Part shown: one piece after another, positions 57,319-64,000 of the stretch | Numbering within the stretch: the stretch's first letter is position 1 | Layout of the letters: every line of letters starts with the position of its first letter | Notes under the pieces: model-generated | Databases searched by the model: none | What the model saw: the letters and a program-made list of their open reading frames with translations, nothing else | Told to the model about the DNA's origin: nothing | Position numbers and translations under genes: made by a program | Source of the DNA: Limonium bicolor | Taxonomy: Eukaryota > Streptophyta > Magnoliopsida > Caryophyllales > Plumbaginaceae | Length of the DNA stretch: 64,000 nucleotides | Assembly: GCA_023374045.1 (NCBI GenBank) | Contig: CM041780.1 | Coordinates: 166,337,074 to 166,401,073, forward strand | Reading direction: 5' to 3'

Positions 57319-59784
57319 TCTCATGTTTCATTCCAATCTGCCCCTAAAGTTTTGGGGTGATAGTGTGCAAACTGCAACTTATTTAATCAATAGAATGCCT
57401 CCGAGCAGTATTGATAATAAAAGTCCTTTTGAAGTTATCTACAATGTTAAACCAAATTACAATGAGTTAAAATGCTTTGGGTGTCTTTGTTTCGCTAACA
57501 TCAACAAGCCTCAGCATGATAAATTTGCCTCAAGATCTGTCAAGGCTATTTTTCTTGGTTATCCGCAAGGTAAGAAGGCATACAAATTACTTGACTTAGA
57601 TAATAACAAGATCATTTATAATAGGGACGTCACTTTTCATGAGAACCTTTTCCCCTTTAGAGATGAATGTTTTAATGAGAAAGGGGATGATCATAATATC
57701 AGAAACTTGTTTAACCCTTTTGTGAGTGATTCTAATGAAGACATCAGACAGGATCTTGATATAAGACAGGAGCACCCCAGTGAAGCAGAAATGGAGACAA
57801 AACATCAGCCACCAGAACTGCAGTCGCATGATCCAGAAATTCAATTGGAACCTCAAGCGACAGACAGTGAGACATCACCACCAGAAACATCTTCAGATGC
57901 TGAAAGTCACCAGCACACAGAACAAGATGCTACCTTGAGGCGATCTGTCAGAGAAAGGAATGCCCCGAGATACTTAGAGGACTACATTGTTGGCCAGTCA
58001 ACAGCAACAGAAACACAAAAAGATAAGCATCATTCTTATCTCTTCTCCCATATTCTGTCAAGTAGAATTATTAAGGATAATTTAATAGGCTGTGAAGATT
58101 CTGATTTTTGCACTAACCATGTTGTTTTAGATGAGGATGATACTATAGCTTCATCAAAACTATTCATGACTAACAATAATCATAACTTACATGATATTCA
58201 TAATGAGGTTTCAGTCCATACTTGTTTTAGTGCGAATTTACATAGAGAATCTGAACCTGTTACATATTCTGATGTTGTCAAAGACCCTAAATGGGTTCAG
58301 GCAATGTTAGAAGAGTTTGATGCCCTGGAAAGAAATAAAACCTGGGACATAGTTGAGTTACTAGCAGGGAAAAGGACAGTAAAGTGTAAATGGGTTTATA
58401 GAATTAAATATCATGCAGATGGGAGTTTAGAGAGGAATAAAGCTAGGTTAGTTACCAAGGGTTTTACACAGAAGTACGGGGTAGACTATCTTGAAACTTT
58501 TTCCCCTGTAGTAAAATTCACCACTATTAAAACCTTAGTAGCAGTAGCAGCCAAAAGAAATTGGAAAATTGCCCAGCTAGACGTTAATAATGCTTTTCTG
58601 CATGGTGATCTTTTTGAGGATGTTTACATGGAAATTCTGGAAGGACATAAGTTGGAAGGTTCTGGAAAGGTATGCAAATTAAGAAAGTCATTATATGGGT
58701 TAAAGCAAGCGTCTAGACAATGGCATCAGAAACTTAGTGACTTCCTTAAGAGTTTGGGGTTTAGACAATCAATGAATTATTATGCTCTTTTCATTAAGGT
58801 TTCTGATGGAAAATTCTGTTTTCTGGTTGTGTATGTTGATGATGTTTTGATTACTGGTGATAATGTTGGGCTGATAAATATGATAAAGGCTAGTCTGGAT
58901 AATAAGTTTAAAATTAAAGACTTAGGTGAGTTGAATCACTTTTTGGGAATGCAGTTTATGCATACTTCAGATGGTATTGTTCTTATACAGAAAGCCTATT
59001 GTGAAAACTTGGTGGAAAATTTTGTAGTTCCTAGTCTAAACCTGCTGTAGCACTTCTGGATATGAATGTTAAGTTGAGAAGAAGGGAAGGAAAGCCATTA
59101 GAAAACCCTAGTGAGTATAGGAGGTTAGTTGGCAGAATGAGTTTTCTTTCACACAGCCGTCCAGATTTGAGTTTTGCTTTACAAGTTTTGAGTCAATTTC
59201 TTGATTTTCCTACTGACCTGCATCTTAAGGCAGCTTTGCATACTTTGAGCTACATTAAGAGAACCTCTGGTTATGGTCTTTTATTCAATAGAAAATAGGA
59301 TTTTAATCTTATTGCTTATTGTGATGCTGACTGGGCTAGTTGCCCGGATACTAGACGACCTGTTAGCGGCTATTTTATATGTTTGGGAGGCAGTCCCTTG
59401 TCTTGGAAATCTAAGAAACAAACCACTGTTGCCTTGTCTTCTGTAGAATCAGAGTACAGGGCTATGAGGCAAGTGACTGCAGAATTAAGTTGGCTGACAA
59501 GGTTGCTAAGTGAGTTCGGAGTTGCTGATATTATTCCAGTACCAGTGAAGTCAGACAGTCAGGCAGCAATACATATCGCCAAGAATCCTGTCCTACACGA
59601 AAGGACCAAACATATTGAATTGGATGTGCATTTCGTGAGGGAAAAACTTCGGAGTGGCCTGATTTCTGTTGAGTACGTGACATCTAAGAATCAACTTGTG
59701 GATCTGCTGACCAAGTCACTTCCTGGAAGGCATTACCCACTGTTGCTCAGAAGGATGGGTGTGAGTCAATGGGTGACCACCTGA
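57319..59784 (+). pseudogene. Copia integrase C-terminus, reverse transcriptase and RNase H (right part)
   Basis: This continues the integrase cut at 21780. Integrase C-terminal motifs are KFWGDSVQTATYLINRMPP and FGCLCFANI (57345-57495), followed by VKAIFLGYPQGKKAYKL. An acidic linker follows, then RT from about 58290: KCKWVYRIKYHADGSLERNK, FSPVVKFTTIKTLVAVAAKR, QLDVNNAFLHGDL, SLYGLKQASRQW and the catalytic LVVYVDDVLITGD near 58840. RNase H follows ([79 protein letters not shown]). There are only two defects: a one-base shift near 59040 (in an A-run) and an in-frame TAG at 59296. Either could be a sequence error. Confidence 0.9.
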
Positions 59785-59817
59785 TAGTTGTTTTGTTTCA
59801 AATGATGCTTCTCTGCA

Positions 59818-59832
59818 TGATTTGAGGGGGGT
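59818..59832 (+). promoter_or_regulatory. Copia polypurine tract
   Basis: GATTTGAGGGGGGTT lies directly before the 3' LTR. Confidence 0.8.
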
Positions 59833-60139
59833 TGTTAATATATTATGATGCTCATTATTATGTAGCCCGGTTAAGTTATTTTAAGCTGTACATATTCTAT
59901 TAGCTTAGTTTACCGTTAGTCTATTTAGTATATATACTCTATGGTAGTCGCTTTATTTGGTGTGGTACTTAGTAGAGGTGGGCTCTAATTAGAAACCCTA
60001 TTCTCGTCCTCTGTAAGTGTAAAACACCAAAGGTTGAATGTTCTTCTCAACCCTTCCAATAAAGCGTATTCCCTTTCTTCAGAGTCTTGTTTCTTGTTTG
60101 TTCTTAGTCTTGCGCAACTCGAATTCGTCGCTGCTATCA
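59833..60139 (+). repeat. 3' LTR of the copia element
   Basis: It matches 18501-18805 with a handful of substitutions and one 2-nt insertion near its start. It is followed by the CACCC duplication (60140-60144). Confidence 0.92.
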
Positions 60140-60144
60140 CACCC

Positions 60145-63100
60145 TGCTATGAATTACCTGACATATAGCAACCGTAATTTTCACAATAACAAAATGAGAT
60201 TAGAAAGGTGCTTCATGGGAAGATGTAAACATGCATCCAAAAACCAATCGCTTAATGCTTCATCAAAATCAAGATGCTCGGGTTGTTCCACCGCTTCCCC
60301 ACCCTACAAAAATGCAACATCTTTGCAAAAAAGGAAAACATGCAACATAGACTCAACTGCACCACAAAAACATATAAGATCAAACATATGCCCACATCTA
60401 GAACCAATAATTGCCTTACACGATAAAAGCCAATAAAGAAATTTCCACCCAAAGACCTTAACTCGAGAATGGAGGTTACACTTCCAAAACCGTCGTAAAG
60501 CACTTCCCAAACAGCCCCCACTAGACCCTGAGCATTGAGCAGACTGTATGCTCAACCCTGCAAAGTAGGCTGGCTTGACAGTGAAAGCCCCCAACTTGGT
60601 GAAAGCCCATGCCCACCCATCATTATCTGCATGTGTCTTATTCAGTCAAATTCCTAGAATCTTAGTTGCATCCTTCTTAAAAAACCAAAGCCTCACCAAA
60701 TTGTCACGCCATGTTCTAGCAATTGGATCTATTAGCCAATACACCTTACCCTCCTGTGCAAGAGGAGGTAACATCCATAAGAACGCCCCTCCCCAACCTT
60801 TCCCTGGTATCCATCTATTAACTAACCGAGTATCATTTCCATTGCCAACTATCTTCCTTGCTCCTAACTCCACTAAATTTACTATTCCCCAAAAACTATG
60901 CCATATAGGACTTGGATTACTCCCCAACTTAGCATCACAAAATTCCCATTGGAAAAATATCTTTCCTTGAGTAATTTGGTCAAAAGAGTGATTTGGTAGG
61001 ATTCTCCAACCCTGCTTAGCCAAGAGTGCCCTATTGAAGCACACTAAATCCCGAAAGCCCAACCCCTTGTCTAATTTTGATACCTTGTGGACCATTTCTT
61101 CCAATGCAAACTCAGTTTCTTTACTCTGCCACCCCACCGAAAATGAGCCAAGAGGCGATGGACCTCATTGAGAACACTCATTGGCAAATTTGTAACACTC
61201 ATCACATACGAGAGGATTGCCTAGAGAACCGACTTACTCAGAATGGTCCGTCCTGCCTAAGAAACCAACTTACTCCAACTCTGGATCTTTTTAGCCACAT
61301 GATCTTTAATATACTCAAAACCTTTACCCGACTCCTACCCACATTACTAGGGAAACTAAGATAGAGACCGGAATCAGGGGCTTTATGAGTACCTAAGAAC
61401 CTAACAATGTCATAACACATAGAAGAAGGAACACAAGCAGAAAACATGACCCCCCAACTTATGAGCATTAATACACTGGCCAAAGGCTAGTTTGAAGTCA
61501 TCCTCAATATTAAACATAACTTGCACATTCTACGTGGTAGCCTCACCAAAAAGTACACAAAAATCTGCAAAAAAAAGTTGGTTACATCCACAACAAGATC
61601 TTAAACCACGAAACCCTTTAAAAGCCCCACATCAGATGTCTTCCGCATACTAGAAGCCGGGACTTCCATACAACAAATAAAAAGGTAAGGGATAAAGGAT
61701 CTCCTTGCCGCAACCCCCGCCTTGGATAAAAGATCCTACCAGGATACCCATTGATCAATACCTCCATGGACACAAAGGTAAGACACTTCTAAAACAAAAT
61801 ACCCCCCGCCTGATTAGTAATGAGACGACCACTGACAAACGTAGCTTAGCTTTGAGAAATCACAACAGGCATAACAAAATTGACTCGATTAATAAGCACC
61901 TTAAAGATAACCAGATGAATAGTATCACATAAGGAGATATGACGAAAATCAGTTATGATCAAGCACCCTTTTTCTTAGAAACAAGTACCAAATGAGTATG
62001 ATTAATATCTTATGGCAGAGCATCAGAATTCAGGAAAGCAAGAACAGTGGCAAAGAAATCCTCACTAATAATATTCCAGTAAGTTTTTAAGAACATATTG
62101 TTCATTTCATCCGAACCAGGAGCTTTGCATGGATGCATCCCCTTAAGCGCATGCACGATTTCCTCCCTTGTGTATGGAGCAACAATGGCCATCGACATCT
62201 TCACAAGCACTCGGCCTTGAACACAAGCAAGTGGTAGTTAGGCTATGGGTTGGTTGAAGAAGTAGCCCTTCAAAATATCCCTTAGCTACTCCTTCAATAT
62301 CATCCCAATCTGATACCGTTACACTATCATCTCTTAATAACCCATGGATCGCATTCCGTCAGGCTCTAGATCAAAATTGATTGAAAAAAAGGTAATTCAT
62401 ATCTCCCTCAGATAACCAAAACTACATGGATCTCACCATCTAATCTCATCCTTATGAAGTAGACAATCCAACTGCCACGATAAACTGCCCCATGCATGCA
62501 GGTTGTCCTCAGTAGGATCCTCTGAGGCAATTGTATCCAACTCCCTCTTAACTCTATGAACATTCTCACCCTCTCATATCGTAACTTTTGCCTACCCCAA
62601 CGCCGTAGCTCAGTACCACATGCCTCAACCTTTGTCTGATAACCTTGATAGGCAAGATTATCAGCAGTTCAAACTCAGTGAACTAGCATTCTACAATCAG
62701 CATCCTGGGCCCAGAAATTCTCAAACTGGAAAGGTTTTAACGCGTCAGAGAGGAGGGCGCAACACCAGCTTGATACGCCTATGATCCGATTACCCCCATT
62801 GCAAAAGATAGTTCTTGGGATGAGAAAAGAACATGAGCCATTTATCATTACATAAGAATCTATCTAGTTGACTCCTTGTATTCCAGCAACCCCTACACCG
62901 ATTAGATAATAGGTAAAACTGCCACCAACAAACCCAAGGTCTATCAAACCACAATTCTCAAGGAAACTTCGAAAGGCATCCATCCCACACCTAGACCTAA
63001 CACCTCTCCCCCACTGCTCAGAACCATAAAGAACTTCATTCAAATCTCCCTCAACTAGCCACAGACCCGCCTACATGCCATGCAACTCCCTTAATAAACG

Positions 63101-63600
63101 TCATTCTTTCCAGCAATCCGAGGGGTTAGCCCAATCGTAAACACTCGTCATCCTCCACTAGTTTCCATGACCATCCTTAAAACAATCAACATGCCTCCCA
63201 TAATAACTTAGAAGCAAGACATCAATATTATCTTTCCAAGAAAGCATAACTCCATCTCGCTGACCTTGGCTGTCCCTAGCGACACTGTTAAAAGATCACA
63301 TCCGACTTCTAAAAGATTGTATTTCATAACCATATAACTTCGTTTTTGACAAAAAAAAAGCCAAAGAAGGTGATTCCTCCCGAGCCATGTCCAGGACCCT
63401 GCGAACTACACGGGGATCACCAAGACCCCGATAGTATGTAGCCAAAAGAAACATCATGCTAAGAAGATGGTGTTTGTTTACTAGGGTGTTCCCTATTGAT
63501 GCCCATACCGGTGACATTTGCAACCCTTCATGATAGAAGAATATCTCTCGAAAATGTAGAAGATATGTTAGTCTTGTTTTCTTCTTTGGAATTCTATTGT
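60145..63600 (-). mobile_element. 5' part of the old minus-strand L1 (ORF2: endonuclease to zinc-binding region)
   Basis: Minus-strand fragments in order: start of ORF2 with a degraded RGLGDPRVVRRVLDMAREES stretch (about 63465-63370), typical of the endonuclease N-terminus; a decayed endonuclease region to about 62300; RT beginning YTREEIVHALKGMHPCKAPG near 62165; a QLFFADFCVLFG stretch near 61570, where the catalytic FADD reads FADF; the KLDKGLGFRDLVCFNRALLA motif near 61060; and a zinc-binding-type region near 60590-60310 (FGWKFLYWLLSCK). RNase H and the tail are on the far side of the copia insertion (17937-18500). It is old and inactive, with many stops. Confidence 0.8.
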
Positions 63601-63619
63601 CCTGGTTCTATTTTTTGTT

Positions 63620-64000
63620 TATTTTTTTTAAATCAACTGCATTTCATTAAAAGCAACAAAGGCTCAAAACTTCATTAGGTATATCACACACCCAAACACA
63701 TTCATTTTGAACTCGTAAACCTAACCGAGCTAACATATGAGCTCCACCATTTTCATCTTTAGGCACAAAACCAATACCAACATTGTTAAAACACATTGAG
63801 AAGTTAACCTATCCAAAATGAATCCAACTTCTCTTGACACTTCCCTCACTCCATGTAGATAGTTTATATTTGATTTACAATCACTTAAAACAAAAATATT
63901 ACAAACCCAGCCTCCATTGCGTATTTGAGAGCCAGCTCCATAGCCATTGCTTTGACCTCTACTGCAGACCCAACACCGCCTCCACCCATGCAAGCAACCG
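63620..64000 (-). mobile_element. 3' end of another minus-strand L1 (runs off the right edge)
   Basis: A T-run at about 63621-63629 marks the poly(A) tail on the minus strand. The 3' UTR resembles that at 17937. Upstream in element sense, minus-strand translation gives an RNase H fragment: SDCKSNINYLHGVREVSREV at about 63870-63815, with a VPKDENGG-like C-terminal stretch in a neighbouring frame. Confidence 0.72.

Larger units (their letters stand above)
18501..60139 (+). mobile_element. Ty1/copia retrotransposon, opened by nested insertions
   Basis: Paired LTRs (18501-18805 and 59833-60139) and a CACCC target duplication define the ends. The element's own sequence is 18501-21780 plus 57319-60139, less the 439-bp hAT MITE at 19682. 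The order of domains is gag, zinc knuckle, protease, GAG-preintegrase, integrase, reverse transcriptase, RNase H, as in Pseudoviridae-type elements. The LTRs differ by only a few substitutions and a 2-nt indel, so it is not ancient although it is third from the inside of the nest. It lies in an older L1. Confidence 0.92.

Overview
This is nuclear DNA of a flowering plant, most likely a dicot. The signs are spliced genes with AT-rich introns, Stowaway and hAT MITEs, a tRNA-derived SINE, plant L1 LINEs with an RNase H domain, and plant Ty1/copia and Ty3/gypsy (Tekay-, Ogre- and Athila-like) LTR retrotransposons. I cannot name the species. Only two host genes are supported: the first exon of an unidentified gene with an organelle-targeting-like leader (minus strand, 451-696, running off the left edge), and a nine-exon gene for a plant SCAI homologue (DUF3550/UPF0682; minus strand, 10192 to 6078).

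Layout. 1-5.2 kb: the leader exon, a long-arm foldback repeat, a second foldback copy split by a short degenerate copia element (clean TGTGG target duplication), and a SINE. 6.1-10.2 kb: the SCAI-like gene with a Stowaway MITE in one intron and a sister MITE upstream. 11-17.8 kb: AT-rich spacer, two hAT-type MITEs with GC-rich ends (one carrying a nested Stowaway-like MITE), degenerate tandem repeats and a 5'-truncated L1. 17.9-63.6 kb: one nested stack of transposons. 63.6-64 kb: the 3' end of another L1.

The stack can be read layer by layer because each inner element has a target-site duplication and the outer sequence resumes in register. An old minus-strand L1 (17937-18500 plus 60145-about 63600) was split by a Ty1/copia element (18501-60139, TSD CACCC). 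The copia integrase was split by a Tekay-type Ty3/gypsy chromovirus (21781-57313, minus, TSD CGAAG). One Tekay LTR was split by a non-coding Ogre-like element with about 6.8-kb LTRs (23296-49821, TSD GATAG). The 5' LTR of that element was split by a small Athila-like non-autonomous element (29321-35342, minus, shared CGAC). A hAT MITE also sits in the copia gag (TSD CTCCCTTC). The order of insertion is therefore L1, copia, Tekay, Ogre-like, Athila-like.

Points worth a second look: a repeated stem-loop in the Ogre-like element whose inner stem shows a compensatory base change; a dense array of W-box-like TTGAC motifs in its LTRs; a 175-bp dimeric higher-order tandem repeat in its body; palindrome arrays in the Tekay and Athila-like LTRs; and about ten single-base indels, many in homopolymers, that break the SCAI-like frame while every splice junction remains usable. 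The last point suggests residual assembly indels rather than a dead gene, so frameshifts in the transposon ORFs here should also be treated with caution.
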